Positions 35,273-44,387 are shown, numbered from the stretch's first letter. The stretch is DNA of 64,000 bases from Methylocaldum sp035627495 (GCF_035627495.1 NZ_DASPLO010000218.1:1-64000), one strand, 5' to 3'. The notes: generated by a model from the letters alone, not told the origin. Numbers and translations: made by a program.

Positions 35273-35641
35273 ATGAAAATGAATAAAACCGCGAAAGTAT
35301 TGAGCGCTTTGTTGTTGACCGGCGCGTTCGGTGTGTCGGGTAGCGCCATAGCCGCCGAAAACGCTGCAGGCGTCGCCGAGCACTTTGGACTCACCGTCAA
35401 AACCGCTAAGGAAGCTCATGAAGCGGCGAAAGCAGGCGACAAAGACGGTTGCCTCTCGGGCATCAAGCAGTCGATCCAGCACTACAAGGAACTCACTGGC
35501 GCTGCAGCCGGAAAAGAACTGCAAGACACCATCAAAGTGGTGAAAGAAGCCAAGGGCGAATGCGAAAGCGGCAACACCACCAAAGGCGCCGAACTCCTCG
35601 GACAGGCAGTTCCGGTTCTGGAAAAGCTCCAGAAAAGATAA
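35273..35641 (+). CDS. Small secreted helical protein
   Basis: A 122-residue predicted periplasmic protein. Residues 1-27 form a signal peptide ending GSAIAAE. The mature part is Ala/Lys/Glu-rich and all-helical, with the repeat-like phrases AKEAHEAAKAGDKDGCLSGI and AKGECESGNTTKGAELLGQA, suggesting a four-helix bundle like the small metal-binding proteins of nitrifiers; this similarity is by eye. Two cysteines are present. GAGGAGA ribosome-binding site upstream (35256-35266). Monocistronic, followed by a strong hairpin. Confidence 0.7.
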   Translation: MKMNKTAKVLSALLLTGAFGVSGSAIAAENAAGVAEHFGLTVKTAKEAHEAAKAGDKDGCLSGIKQSIQHYKELTGAAAGKELQDTIKVVKEAKGECESGNTTKGAELLGQAVPVLEKLQKR

Positions 35642-35694
35642 GGCACTCCGGGAAACGCGCTCTATTGCGCACACGTACCCGGTGAGTCTTCCGC

Positions 35695-35726
35695 TCCGCC
35701 CGCAAGGTGACATGCTTGCGGGCGGA
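35695..35726. terminator. Hairpin between convergent genes
   Basis: TCCGCCCGCAAG (35695-35706) and CTTGCGGGCGGA (35715-35726) form a perfect 12-bp stem with an 8-base loop, centred between the secreted-protein gene and the convergent icd. There is no T-tract on either side, so Rho-independent action is uncertain. Confidence 0.45.
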
Positions 35727-35755
35727 GACCCAAGGTCCTCCCCCCGCATCGCCTC

Positions 35756-37000
35756 TTAACCCATCGCCTCTATCAGGGCGTCTCCAAATTCGCTGGTCTT
35801 GACCTCCTTCGCTCCGTCCATCTGCCGCGCAAAGTCGTACGTGACGATCTTCTTGCCGACGACGGCGCTGTAAGCGGCTTCCACCACATTCGCTGCTTCT
35901 TGCCATCCCAGGTATTCGAGCAACATCACCCCGCTGAAAAGTAATGATCCGGGATTAGCCTTATCCTGGCCGGCATATTTGGGCGCGGAACCATGAGTCG
36001 CCTCGAACACGGCAATGAAATCACCGATGTTGCCTCCCGGCGCGATGCCTACGCCTCCCACTTCCGCCGCAACCGCATCCGAAAGATAGTCGCCGTTCAG
36101 GTTGGGTGTGGCAATGACGTCGAACTCCGCGGGGCGGAGTAACATCTGTTGGAACATGATATCGGCGATGCGGTCCTTTATGACAACCTTGCCGTCCGGC
36201 TGCTTGCCGCCATGGATACTGTTCAACTCGTCTTCGGTGATGGTTTGATCGGCGAACTCCGTACGGGCGAGTTCGTAACCCCAGTTGCGGAACGCACCCT
36301 CGGTGTACTTCATGATGTTACCCTTGTGCACCAAGGTAACGCTCTTCCGCCCGTGATCGAGCGCATAACGGATGGCCTTGCGAATCAGCCGCTTGCTTCC
36401 GAATTCGCTCACCGGCTTCAACCCCAGAGCGCTACCCGATTGAAACTCCGCTTTGAGCTCCTCTTTAAGAAAACGCTCGAGTTTAAAGGCTTCGGGCGAT
36501 CCCGCCGGATATTCGATGCCCGCGTAAACGTCCTCGGTGTTTTCGCGGAAGATCACCACGTCCACCGCTTCCGGATGACGCAGAGGCGACGGCACACCCG
36601 GGAAATGGCGCACCGGACGAACGCAAGCGTATAGATCGAGGACTTGTCGAAGGGAGACATTGATGGACCGCATGCCCCCGCCCACGGGCGTGGTCAAAGG
36701 GCCCTTGATGGATACGACGAGATCTTTGAGCGCATTCACCGCCTCGTCGGGAAAAGCGTTGCCGTAGAGAGTACTGGCCTTTTCTCCGAGATAGAGTTCG
36801 CACCAGTGGATTTTGCGCGATCCGCCGTACGCTTTGGCGACCGCGGCATCCCAAACCCGAAGGGAGGCGCGCGTGATGTCCGGACCGATGCCATCGCCTT
36901 CGACATAACCAACGATAGGATCATCCGGAACATGAAGCTTGCCATCTTCAACGCTGATTTTTTCGCCGCTGGCGGGAAGCCGAATGTACTGGTAATCCAT
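35756..37000 (-). CDS. icd: Isocitrate dehydrogenase (NADP+)
   Basis: A 414-residue homodimeric TCA-cycle enzyme of the E. coli Icd type, converting isocitrate to 2-oxoglutarate and CO2. The substrate loop GGGMRSINVSLRQ contains the serine that AceK phosphorylates in E. coli. HGSAPKYAGQDKANPG near residue 338 keeps the Lys-Tyr pair that selects NADP over NAD. Start at MDYQYIRLP, preceded by GTGGAGGTTGCC whose GGAGG is the ribosome-binding site; a GTG four codons upstream would lie within it. Confidence 0.96.
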   Translation of the reverse strand: MDYQYIRLPASGEKISVEDGKLHVPDDPIVGYVEGDGIGPDITRASLRVWDAAVAKAYGGSRKIHWCELYLGEKASTLYGNAFPDEAVNALKDLVVSIKGPLTTPVGGGMRSINVSLRQVLDLYACVRPVRHFPGVPSPLRHPEAVDVVIFRENTEDVYAGIEYPAGSPEAFKLERFLKEELKAEFQSGSALGLKPVSEFGSKRLIRKAIRYALDHGRKSVTLVHKGNIMKYTEGAFRNWGYELARTEFADQTITEDELNSIHGGKQPDGKVVIKDRIADIMFQQMLLRPAEFDVIATPNLNGDYLSDAVAAEVGGVGIAPGGNIGDFIAVFEATHGSAPKYAGQDKANPGSLLFSGVMLLEYLGWQEAANVVEAAYSAVVGKKIVTYDFARQMDGAKEVKTSEFGDALIEAMG

Positions 37001-37102
37001 GGCAACCTCCACGAGAAAACCTGGGGAGAGTGAAATTTCGACCGGCGCCTAAATCCGAGGCGGTCTAGCAGCTAAGCGGAATAAGCTCCGACTTGGAGCC
37101 TA

Positions 37103-38680
37103 TTATGCTTGGGCGAAATAGCGTTGTAAAAATTCGTCGAAAGAAAATCTATCGCCGGCTTCTATCCGCCGCTGCTCCTCAAGTGATTGCTCCGAGTAGC
37201 GTCGGAATAGCGCGGCTCGCTCGGCCGATAGGGAACGTTCGCGGAATACCCGCGCGTGTTCGTTCGATAGCCGCAGCGCATAGGCGGCAAACGATTCGCC
37301 ATTCTCCTTCATTTCGGCCAGCATGCGGGCGGACGGTGTCCGCTCGGGATCCGATAGCAGGTCGCCTTGTGCCTCCAGACTTCGGGTATAGGGTTTAAGT
37401 GCATCCCCAGCATCGAGAATTTCCGCAATGCCGCGCATAGCATCGAGCATTTCCGCGGCCCATCCCTTTAGCGAAATCTCCCCGCCTTTGCGCCGAAGCT
37501 TAAATCCGGGCGTACGACCACAGCACGCGACTGCCATGCCGTTCCGGCTGACTTCCGCTTTTTCCGCGGAATCGAGGGGAGAACTTTCCTCCAAAAGGCA
37601 GAAAAGCAGAAAGATTTCCAGGAAACGCAACTGATCAAGGTTTGCTCCTGCGGGACTAAAGCACTCCAAGTCCAGCGACCTGAGTTCCAAATAGCGCACC
37701 CCGCGTTTTTTAAGGGCGAGAGTAGGCTTTTCGCCGGACTCGGTAATTTGCTTGGGACGAATGATGCTGTAATACTCGTTTTCGATTTGCAGGATATTGC
37801 CGTTCAGTTGACGATATTCTCCGTCCACCTTGACGCCGATACGCTCATAAAGCGGAAAGGGAGTCTCAATGGCCTTGCCGAGACTGGCCACATAATCTTC
37901 GAGATTATCAAACGAGATCTCAAGTCCCGCCTGGCTGTCGTTTTTGTAGCCGATATCGCTCATACGCAACGAGGTTGCATAGGGACGAAAAAGCGTTTGG
38001 GCGTCGAATTCCGAAAACTCGGAAATAAGATGCTCGCGCCCGGTGAAAAAGGATTTGCAGAATGCCGGGGAAGCACCGAATAAATAGATTGTCAGCCATC
38101 CATAACGATGTACATTTCGGACCATGCCGAAATAATTGTCGGCAATAAAGCCGGACAGCGATTCCGATCCGCCTTTCAACTCCCGCAAGACCGGCCATAA
38201 GGCTTCATTGACGGAATAATTGAAATGAACGCCGGCGATAGCCTGCATCGTTCGACCGTAGCGATAGGCGAGCCCGCGACGGTAGACGTGCTTCATCCGA
38301 CCTATATTGGATGTTCCGTACTCGGCGATCGGGATGCTCTCGTCCCCGGCCACGCCGCAGGGCATGGAGGTCGCGAGTAAAATTTCCTCTCCCAGATTGC
38401 GGTACACGAAGGTGTGCAAGTCTTCGAGGAATCGCAGCGTTTCCGCGGGATCGGCGTGAGGCGGCGTGATCAGCTCGATCAGGGCCTCGGAATAATCGGT
38501 GGTGATATAAGGGTGCGTCAGCGCCGATCCCACGCCTATCGGATGCGGCGTATGCGCAATGACTCCGTCGGGTGCAAGCCGAAGACTTTCCTTTTCCAGC
38601 CCTTTAAGGCCGTTCCTCAGCAAATGTTGTTGGCCGGCATTGATAAGCTGGCTAAGCCGGGAGTCTATTCTTTGGCTCAA
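37103..38680 (-). CDS. gshA: Glutamate-cysteine ligase
   Basis: A 525-residue ATP-dependent ligase making gamma-glutamylcysteine, the first step of glutathione synthesis. The length and the start LKGLEKESLRLAPDG are those of the gammaproteobacterial GshA family. YRRGLAYRYGRTMQAIAGVHFNYS near residue 130 and the RYLELRSLDLECFSP strand near residue 330 are family landmarks. Glutathione supports the gloB enzyme in this window and formaldehyde handling in methylotrophs. Single gene. Confidence 0.94.
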   Translation of the reverse strand: MSQRIDSRLSQLINAGQQHLLRNGLKGLEKESLRLAPDGVIAHTPHPIGVGSALTHPYITTDYSEALIELITPPHADPAETLRFLEDLHTFVYRNLGEEILLATSMPCGVAGDESIPIAEYGTSNIGRMKHVYRRGLAYRYGRTMQAIAGVHFNYSVNEALWPVLRELKGGSESLSGFIADNYFGMVRNVHRYGWLTIYLFGASPAFCKSFFTGREHLISEFSEFDAQTLFRPYATSLRMSDIGYKNDSQAGLEISFDNLEDYVASLGKAIETPFPLYERIGVKVDGEYRQLNGNILQIENEYYSIIRPKQITESGEKPTLALKKRGVRYLELRSLDLECFSPAGANLDQLRFLEIFLLFCLLEESSPLDSAEKAEVSRNGMAVACCGRTPGFKLRRKGGEISLKGWAAEMLDAMRGIAEILDAGDALKPYTRSLEAQGDLLSDPERTPSARMLAEMKENGESFAAYALRLSNEHARVFRERSLSAERAALFRRYSEQSLEEQRRIEAGDRFSFDEFLQRYFAQA

Positions 38681-38845
38681 ACGGAAATAATCCTTAGTGT
38701 TGTTCTTAAAGGCGGGATAACTCGTGAGATCACGGAATGGCAGTCTGAATTCGCGGGACTACAAAACGCCCGAATCTGGCGCCATTCTATCAAAGAAGGG
38801 CATTTAGCCTGTACAGTAAACAGTTATCTCGATTTAAACCGAAAC

Positions 38846-39175
38846 TCACCAACTGAAAAGCACCCATTGAGGAATCTGCATGTCATCCTCCAGATCGCTG
38901 CGCCGCACGTCCATATTACCGTCGCCGTCAGTATCGAGCAGATAGTAGGCCGGCCCGATGCGTGGCTTGATCTTAACCATGTAAAGCCGGTTGTTGATCC
39001 GGTATTCTTCGATGATGTCTTTGCCCCGGCGGATAATGGTGACATCCGGCTCCAAGGGCTCACCACTCTCGACCTGTGGCGGAATGTCCGGCGGCTCAGG
39101 CACCGGGGCGAGTTCATCCTGCGCTTGAGCGGAGAGCGCGCCAAGTAAAAGAAATAGGAAAATAATCCGTAACAT
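38846..39175 (-). CDS. DUF2782 domain protein
   Basis: A 109-residue small secreted or membrane-tethered protein. MLRIIFLFLLLGALSAQAQ is a signal peptide. The mature part, with DVTIIRRGKDIIEEYRING-like (here RINNRLYMVKIKPR) and YYLLDTDGDGNMDVR, is the DUF2782 domain of gammaproteobacteria, function unknown and often found near polA. The aspartate-rich DTDGDGNMD resembles a calcium-binding loop. Start chosen at the signal peptide; a much longer frame from 39409 has no supporting features. Confidence 0.82.
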   Translation of the reverse strand: MLRIIFLFLLLGALSAQAQDELAPVPEPPDIPPQVESGEPLEPDVTIIRRGKDIIEEYRINNRLYMVKIKPRIGPAYYLLDTDGDGNMDVRRSDLEDDMQIPQWVLFSW

Positions 39176-39516
39176 GATGAATCCTGCTAAAAGTACTCGG
39201 GGTTCAAAGTTCGCCAATGATAGTACATATCGGATCGAGAAATACGCTCCCATGGCCACACGTGCTGCGAATGATTGAACTGCGGAAATCTCGGTTATTT
39301 CGGTATTTTTGAAATCCGATAAGCCACGTAATGACCCGGAGATTACTCGGCACATCGAATGTCGGCGATGATAATCATCAAATGTCCCTCCATACCTTAC
39401 GATCCGCATCGGACAGGAGTCGAGCGAAGTTCAAGCAACTGCCCTCGCCTTAAGATTAAGGACTGACAGCATCCTGCTAAATTCCCCGGAGCGAGCAAAG
39501 CATCGAGATATTCCCC
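39176..39516. other. Divergent intergenic region, no gene
   Basis: 341 bases between the DUF2782 and TetR genes. I see no conserved reading frame, repeat or clear palindrome; it must contain two divergent promoters that I cannot place. Confidence 0.5.
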
Positions 39517-40122
39517 ATGGCCAGACGAAACGATCATAGCCGCGACGAGATTCGCGAAATGGCGCTTAAAGCAGCGGAAACCATCGTCGAGCGGGAAGGG
39601 GCTGCGGGCCTCAGCACGCGCAAGATCGCGAACGAAATCGGCTACACCGTAGGCAGCCTTTATTTGATTTTCGAGAACCTGGATGACTTGATCTTCCATG
39701 TGAATGCCCGAACTTTGGACCAATTAGCCTTCGAACTTGACCAAGCCACAGCCCGAAAAAACGATCCCGCGGCTGTCCTGGTAGAACTGGGCCTCACTTA
39801 TCTTCGTTTTGCCGCCTCCCACCAAGGGCGGTGGAATCTGATTTTCGGACGTGGGTCGCCCACGGCCACCGCTTCGCCCGACTGGTACCGCAGCCACGTT
39901 CTCGTTTTGTTCGATCGAGTTGAAAAAATGCTCGAGAGACTCGCTCCACCCCGGAATCCGAACGAAGTCGCACTGGCCGCTCGCGCGCTTTGGGGAGGAG
40001 TACACGGTGTCTGTACCTTGGCGCTTACCGATAAATTGGACATCGCCGGTCTTTCGGATGCCGAGAAATTGACGACGTCGCTTATCGAGAACTATTTATT
40101 GGGCTGGATGCAACAGAATTAG
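39517..40122 (+). CDS. TetR-family transcriptional regulator
   Basis: A 201-residue repressor-type regulator. The N-terminal helix-turn-helix is GLSTRKIANEIGYTVGSLYLIFENLDDL near residues 28-56. The C-terminal half, with ALWGGVHGVCTLALT near residue 158, is the WHG type of TetR ligand domain. The ligand and targets are unknown; neighbours are DUF2782 (divergent) and moeB. No autoregulatory palindrome stood out upstream. Confidence 0.88.
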   Translation: MARRNDHSRDEIREMALKAAETIVEREGAAGLSTRKIANEIGYTVGSLYLIFENLDDLIFHVNARTLDQLAFELDQATARKNDPAAVLVELGLTYLRFAASHQGRWNLIFGRGSPTATASPDWYRSHVLVLFDRVEKMLERLAPPRNPNEVALAARALWGGVHGVCTLALTDKLDIAGLSDAEKLTTSLIENYLLGWMQQN

Positions 40123-40279
40123 CGCGCTGGATCTAAGGACGCCTCGTCTTCCCATAAGTCTTTTTACATAAAGGCGATTCACCAACCTCAAAGCAAGCTC
40201 GTTCGTTTCTCGCCTTATGCGACGACGCTTTTTACCGGTAAACTGGTTTATTTTTCCGAACAGCCTGTAGCACCAAACG

Positions 40280-41029
40280 ATGGACGATAATCAACTTTTG
40301 CGTTACAGCCGACAGATTCTGCTGCCTCAGATCGACGTTGAGGGCCAGGAAAAGCTGTTGAATTCCAGGGCATTGATTATCGGTCTCGGCGGGCTCGGCT
40401 CGCCCGCAGCCATGTATCTGGCTGCCGCAGGCGTCGGCAACCTCGTGCTCAACGACTACGATGTCGTGGAAATATCCAATCTTCAGCGGCAGATCGTCCA
40501 CGGCATGGAGAATATCGGGGAGCCGAAGGCGGTTTCGGCGCGTAAGACAGTCGAAAGATTAAATCCCGATATCCGGGTCACTGAGCTGATATCCCGGCTG
40601 GAAGGCGCAACATTGGAGCGCGAAATCGCTCAGGCCGATGTTGTACTCGATTGCTCGGACAACTTCACCACCCGTTTTGCTGTCAACGCCGCTTGCGTAA
40701 AAACTCGAACTCCCTTGGTTTCCGGAGCGGTGATCCGTTTCGAGGGACAACTGGCGGTATTCACCGCGGGCACCGGAGACAATCCCTGTTACAACTGCTT
40801 GTACGCCGATCACGGCGAACTTGCGGAAAGCTGCGTGCAAACCGGCGTTCTAGCCCCTCTCCCCGGGATCATCGGCAGCCTGCAGGCGTTGGAGGCCATA
40901 AAGCTCCTCGCGGGCGTGGGCAACACATTGCGGGGACGGCTGTTATTGCTCGATGCGCTGAGCATGGAATGGAATCAGATGATCTTGAAAAGAAACCCGA
41001 AATGCCCGACTTGCGGTAGGCTAGATTGA
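40280..41029 (+). CDS. moeB: Molybdopterin-synthase adenylyltransferase MoeB (HesA/MoeB/ThiF family)
   Basis: A 249-residue E1-like enzyme that adenylates the C-terminal Gly-Gly of MoaD (or ThiS). RYSRQILLPQIDVEGQEKL is the classic start. IIGLGGLGSPAAMYLAAAGVG near residue 33 binds ATP. DCSDNFTTRFAVN near residue 128 carries the catalytic Asp. CYNC near residue 172 and CPTCG at the C-terminus form the zinc site. There is no rhodanese extension. It lies upstream of pqqA on the same strand, separated by a promoter with a palindrome. ThiF versus MoeB cannot be settled by sequence alone. Confidence 0.88.
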   Translation: MDDNQLLRYSRQILLPQIDVEGQEKLLNSRALIIGLGGLGSPAAMYLAAAGVGNLVLNDYDVVEISNLQRQIVHGMENIGEPKAVSARKTVERLNPDIRVTELISRLEGATLEREIAQADVVLDCSDNFTTRFAVNAACVKTRTPLVSGAVIRFEGQLAVFTAGTGDNPCYNCLYADHGELAESCVQTGVLAPLPGIIGSLQALEAIKLLAGVGNTLRGRLLLLDALSMEWNQMILKRNPKCPTCGRLD

Positions 41030-41067
41030 CCAATCAGCCTAGCCGACATCCGCCTATTTCACTCCAA

Positions 41068-41088
41068 CAACGGGAATATCTCCCGTTG
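41068..41088. promoter_or_regulatory. Inverted repeat overlapping the pqqA -35
   Basis: CAACGGGA-N5-TCCCGTTG is a perfect 8-bp inverted repeat. Its right arm overlaps the proposed -35 box (41086-41091), so it could be an operator. It may alternatively be a moeB terminator hairpin, though no T-tract follows directly. Confidence 0.4.
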
Positions 41089-41114
41089 CTTTCCAAAAAT
41101 CGGATACGTATACT
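41086..41114 (+). promoter_or_regulatory. Sigma-70-type promoter candidate for pqqA
   Basis: TTGCTT (41086-41091), a 17-base spacer and TATACT (41109-41114), with pqqA starting 67 bases downstream of the -10. Confidence 0.5.
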
Positions 41115-41180
41115 GTGATTCGAGCTTTTTAAGCCATTTCCAACTAAAGCAATAAATCAGTTTTTTGGAGGTAATCCGAA

Positions 41181-41255
41181 ATGAGATGGGAAAAACCAAG
41201 CTACAAAGACCTGCGCTTTGGCTTCGAAGTTACGATGTACATCTACAACCGCTAA
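41181..41255 (+). CDS. pqqA: PQQ precursor peptide PqqA
   Basis: A 24-residue peptide reading MRWEKPSYKDLRFGFEVTMY and ending IYNR. Glu16 and Tyr20 in FEVTMY are the two residues cross-linked by PqqE and then processed into pyrroloquinoline quinone. GGAGGT at 41167-41172 is a strong ribosome-binding site. It is followed by a terminator-like hairpin before pqqB, which would give the known excess of pqqA message over the rest of the operon. Confidence 0.97.
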   Translation: MRWEKPSYKDLRFGFEVTMYIYNR

Positions 41256-41276
41256 TTCGCCGGTTGTATCCCTGAG

Positions 41277-41309
41277 CGGGGCTCCACAGCAATGTAGGGC
41301 CCCGTTTTT
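41277..41309 (+). terminator. Attenuator/terminator between pqqA and pqqB
   Basis: CGGGGCTC pairs with GGGCCCCG (one G-U pair) around a 12-base loop, followed by TTTTT. Because pqqBCDE follow with only 45 bases of space, partial readthrough is expected. Confidence 0.7.
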
Positions 41310-41353
41310 CGTTTAAGGGCTCGTATAAGCTCTTTTGCTTAGTAAAGACCGAA

Positions 41354-42268
41354 ATGAAAGTTCGAGTGTTGGGCGCCGGCGCCGGCGGCGGGTTCCCGCA
41401 GTGGAACTGTAACTGCCATAATTGTTCCAGGCTTCGCCGAGGCGAAGTCAATGCCAGATCGCGCACTCAGTCGTCCATTGCCATCAGTAGCGATAATGAG
41501 AATTGGGTGCTTTTCAATGCTTCGCCCGACATCCGCACCCAACTGGAAGCTTTTCCGGCCGTCCATCCCAAGCGCGGCATCCGCGACAGCGGCATCAAAG
41601 CCATAGTTTTGATCGACAGCCAAATCGATCACACCACGGGGCTATTGATGCTACGCGAGTCCACCCGGCCGCTGGACATTTACTGCAGCGAAATGGTGAG
41701 ACAGGATCTATCGACGGGATTCCCTGTATTCAAAATGCTGGAGCACTACTGCGGCGTCAATCACCACAGTACACCTCTGGATGGTAGCAGTTTCACGATT
41801 CCCGAGATTCACGACCTGAAGTTCTACACGCATTCGCTGAAAAGCAAGGCGCCGCCTTATTCGCCCCACCGGCACAATCCACACGCAGGGGACAATATCG
41901 GCGTAGTCATCGAGCAGATTTCTTCAGGCAAGAAACTTTATTACGCGCCGGGGCTCGGTGAAATTGAGCCTCACGTTTTTGCGGCCATGCAGAAGACCAA
42001 TTGCCTGCTGGTCGACGGCACATTTTGGCAAGAGGACGAAATGGGCTGTGCCGGAATCTGCGATAAACTTGCCCGCGATATGGGGCACCTACCCCAATCG
42101 GGTTCGGACGGCATGATCGAAGTGCTGAAAAATGTGCCCAAAGCGCGGAAAATTTTGATCCATATCAATAACACCAACCCGATTTTGGATGAAGATTCGC
42201 CGGAGCGAAAGGCGCTTAACGAGGCGGGCATCGAAATCGCCTACGACGGCATGGAAATCGACCTGTGA
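41354..42268 (+). CDS. pqqB: PQQ biosynthesis protein PqqB
   Basis: A 304-residue metallo-beta-lactamase-fold protein that acts as an iron-dependent hydroxylase on the Glu-Tyr dipeptide intermediate. VLGAGAGGGFPQWNCNCHNC at residues 4-23 is the diagnostic start, with the CxCxxC metal site. IDSQIDHTTGLLMLRES is the HxxDH-like equivalent, and the C-terminal IHINNTNPILDEDSPER is conserved. The stop is followed within 8 bases by the pqqC ATG. Confidence 0.96.
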   Translation: MKVRVLGAGAGGGFPQWNCNCHNCSRLRRGEVNARSRTQSSIAISSDNENWVLFNASPDIRTQLEAFPAVHPKRGIRDSGIKAIVLIDSQIDHTTGLLMLRESTRPLDIYCSEMVRQDLSTGFPVFKMLEHYCGVNHHSTPLDGSSFTIPEIHDLKFYTHSLKSKAPPYSPHRHNPHAGDNIGVVIEQISSGKKLYYAPGLGEIEPHVFAAMQKTNCLLVDGTFWQEDEMGCAGICDKLARDMGHLPQSGSDGMIEVLKNVPKARKILIHINNTNPILDEDSPERKALNEAGIEIAYDGMEIDL

Positions 42269-42276
42269 GAGACACC

Positions 42277-43002
42277 ATGAGCGAACCGACACCTTGGAGC
42301 CGAGAAGAATTCGAAGCCAAACTGCGCGCGAAGGAGGCGTATTATCATATTAACCACCCGTACCATGTGCTCATGGCTGACGGCAAACTCAGCAAGGAGC
42401 AAATTCAGGGTTGGGTTGCGAACCGCTTCTATTACCAAATCAAGATTCCGGTCAAGGATTCGGCAATCCTGGCGAATTGCCCCGATCGCGAAACACGCCG
42501 CGAGTGGATTCAGCGCATACACGACCATGACGGCTGGGGCGACGATGCGGGCGGGATAGAGGCATGGACGCGCCTCGGTATTGCCGTGGGCATTCCCCGC
42601 GACGAACTGTGGTCGCTAAAACACGTGCTCCCGGGTGTACGCTTCGCCGTGGACGCCTATGTCAATTTCGCCCGCCAGTCTTCCTGGCAGGAAGCTGCCT
42701 GCTCGTCGCTGACCGAGTTATTCGCGCCGACCATCCACAAGCAGCGTTTGTCCGGTTGGCCCGATTTGTATCCGTGGATCGATCAGGAGGGCCTGGCCTA
42801 TTTCAGGAAACGGGTAACTCAAGCCAGCCGCGACGTGGAGCACGGCCTTGCCATCACACTAGATTATTTCAAGACTCGCGAGCAACAGGAGCGCGCCTTG
42901 GCAATCCTCCAGTTCAAGCTGGATATCCTGTGGAGCATGCTTGACGCGATGTACTTGGCCTACATCGAAAACAAGCCGCCCTATTTCAACATCAAGGCCT
43001 AA
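42277..43002 (+). CDS. pqqC: Pyrroloquinoline-quinone synthase PqqC
   Basis: A 241-residue cofactor-free oxidase that closes the ring and performs the final eight-electron oxidation to PQQ. INHPYHVLMADGKLSKEQIQ and GWVANRFYYQIKIPVKDSAI are classic. WPDLYPWIDQEGLAYFRKR lies in the active-site region. Start at MSEPTPWSREEF; a GTG at 42265 overlapping the pqqB stop is an alternative start. PqqC is separate from PqqD here, unlike the fused form of Methylorubrum. Confidence 0.96.
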   Translation: MSEPTPWSREEFEAKLRAKEAYYHINHPYHVLMADGKLSKEQIQGWVANRFYYQIKIPVKDSAILANCPDRETRREWIQRIHDHDGWGDDAGGIEAWTRLGIAVGIPRDELWSLKHVLPGVRFAVDAYVNFARQSSWQEAACSSLTELFAPTIHKQRLSGWPDLYPWIDQEGLAYFRKRVTQASRDVEHGLAITLDYFKTREQQERALAILQFKLDILWSMLDAMYLAYIENKPPYFNIKA

Positions 43003-43006
43003 AGCT

Positions 43007-43288
43007 ATGGCCTTAGATGTCCAAAGCCTTTTTGCCTTCTCGCCCCTGCACCGATTGCAATGGGAGGAAGCTCAGCAGCGTTATGTGGTCCTTTACCCTG
43101 AGGGCTTGGTTGAACTAAACACGCCCGCCGCCGAAATTCTTAAGCTGTGCGACGGCACACGTGATTTGGACGGAATCGTCGTAGAGCTTGAGACGAAATT
43201 CGAAACCACGGGTCTAAGGGACGATATTTCCGAACTCCTGCAATCTGCCTTAGATAATGGTTGGATCAGACAAATCCCCCGTCAGTAA
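43007..43288 (+). CDS. pqqD: PqqD peptide chaperone
   Basis: A 93-residue RiPP recognition element that binds PqqA and delivers it to PqqE. RLQWEEAQQRYVVLYPEGLVELN and AAEILKLCDGTRDLDGIV are the family's beta-sheet and helix segments. Starts four bases after the pqqC stop; its end overlaps the start of pqqE by 32 bases. Confidence 0.93.
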   Translation: MALDVQSLFAFSPLHRLQWEEAQQRYVVLYPEGLVELNTPAAEILKLCDGTRDLDGIVVELETKFETTGLRDDISELLQSALDNGWIRQIPRQ

Positions 43289-44387
43289 TCCCCGGTGGCT
43301 GCTCGCCGAACTGACGTACACGTGCCCGCTACAGTGCCCCTATTGCTCTAATCCCATCGACTTCGCGAAACACAAGGACGAACTCGGTACCGACGATTGG
43401 CTGAGAGTGTTTTCCGAAGCTCGCGAAATGGGCGCGGTGCAACTCGGCTTGTCGGGCGGCGAACCCCTGGTACGCCAGGACTTGCCGATCCTGGTCCGAC
43501 ATGCCCGGGGGCTAGGCTATTACGTCAATCTGATCACCTCCGGCCATAACCTCAACGAGGATAAAATTGCCGAGTTGAAAGAAGCGGGATTGGATCATAT
43601 TCAGGTCAGCATACAGGCGCCTGAAAAGACGCTGAACAACTATCTCGCCGGCACCGAATCCTTCGAGCACAAGAAGGAAGTCGCCCGACTGGTCAAGAAG
43701 CACAGCTATCCCATGGTGCTGTGCATAGTGATTCATCGCCAGAACATCCACCTGATGCGCGAGATTCTCGACATGGCCGTCGAACTGGAGGCCGATTATC
43801 TGGAATTGGCCAACACCCAGTATTACGGCTGGGCGCATCTCAATCGTGATCGGTTGCTGCCCACCCGTGAGCAATTCCAGGAGGCCGAGGCCATAGCCCA
43901 GGACTACAAGGAGAAGCTCAAGGGAAAGATGAAGATTTATTACGTAGTGCCTGACTACTATGAAGATCGACCAAAAGCCTGCATGAACGGCTGGGGAACG
44001 ACGTTTCTGACTATCGCTCCGGACGGCCTTGCCCTACCCTGCCACGAGGCCCGGTCGCTGCCGGGACTCAACTGTCCCAATGTGCGGGACATGAGCGTGC
44101 GGGATATTTGGCTCCACTCCGATGCGTTCAACAAATTTCGCGGATACGATTGGATGAAGGAGCCCTGTCGATCCTGCCCGGAAAAGACCAAGGACTTCGG
44201 CGGTTGCCGTTGCCAAGCCTATCTGTTTACCGGCGACATGACCGCCGCCGACCCGGTGTGCAGCAAATCTCCAGATCGGCATACCGTATTTGACGCTATC
44301 GCCAGCGCACGCTCGGCCTGTGAAACCGAAGCAGCGCAACCGCTAGTATTTCGCAACGTCCGGAACTCCAAGTCTTTGAGCAACTAA
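43257..44387 (+). CDS. pqqE: Radical SAM enzyme PqqE
   Basis: A 376-residue radical SAM-SPASM enzyme that links Glu16 and Tyr20 of PqqA. The CxxxCxxC cluster motif is in LTYTCPLQCPYCSNP near residue 22, and LGLSGGEPLVRQDL near residue 64 is the SAM-binding GGE. SPASM cysteines are in CHEARSLPG, PCRSCPEKTKDFGGCRCQA near residues 302-320 and DPVCSKSPDR. ATG at 43257 within pqqD; translational coupling is likely. Last gene of the pqq operon. Confidence 0.96.
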   Translation: MVGSDKSPVSNPRWLLAELTYTCPLQCPYCSNPIDFAKHKDELGTDDWLRVFSEAREMGAVQLGLSGGEPLVRQDLPILVRHARGLGYYVNLITSGHNLNEDKIAELKEAGLDHIQVSIQAPEKTLNNYLAGTESFEHKKEVARLVKKHSYPMVLCIVIHRQNIHLMREILDMAVELEADYLELANTQYYGWAHLNRDRLLPTREQFQEAEAIAQDYKEKLKGKMKIYYVVPDYYEDRPKACMNGWGTTFLTIAPDGLALPCHEARSLPGLNCPNVRDMSVRDIWLHSDAFNKFRGYDWMKEPCRSCPEKTKDFGGCRCQAYLFTGDMTAADPVCSKSPDRHTVFDAIASARSACETEAAQPLVFRNVRNSKSLSN

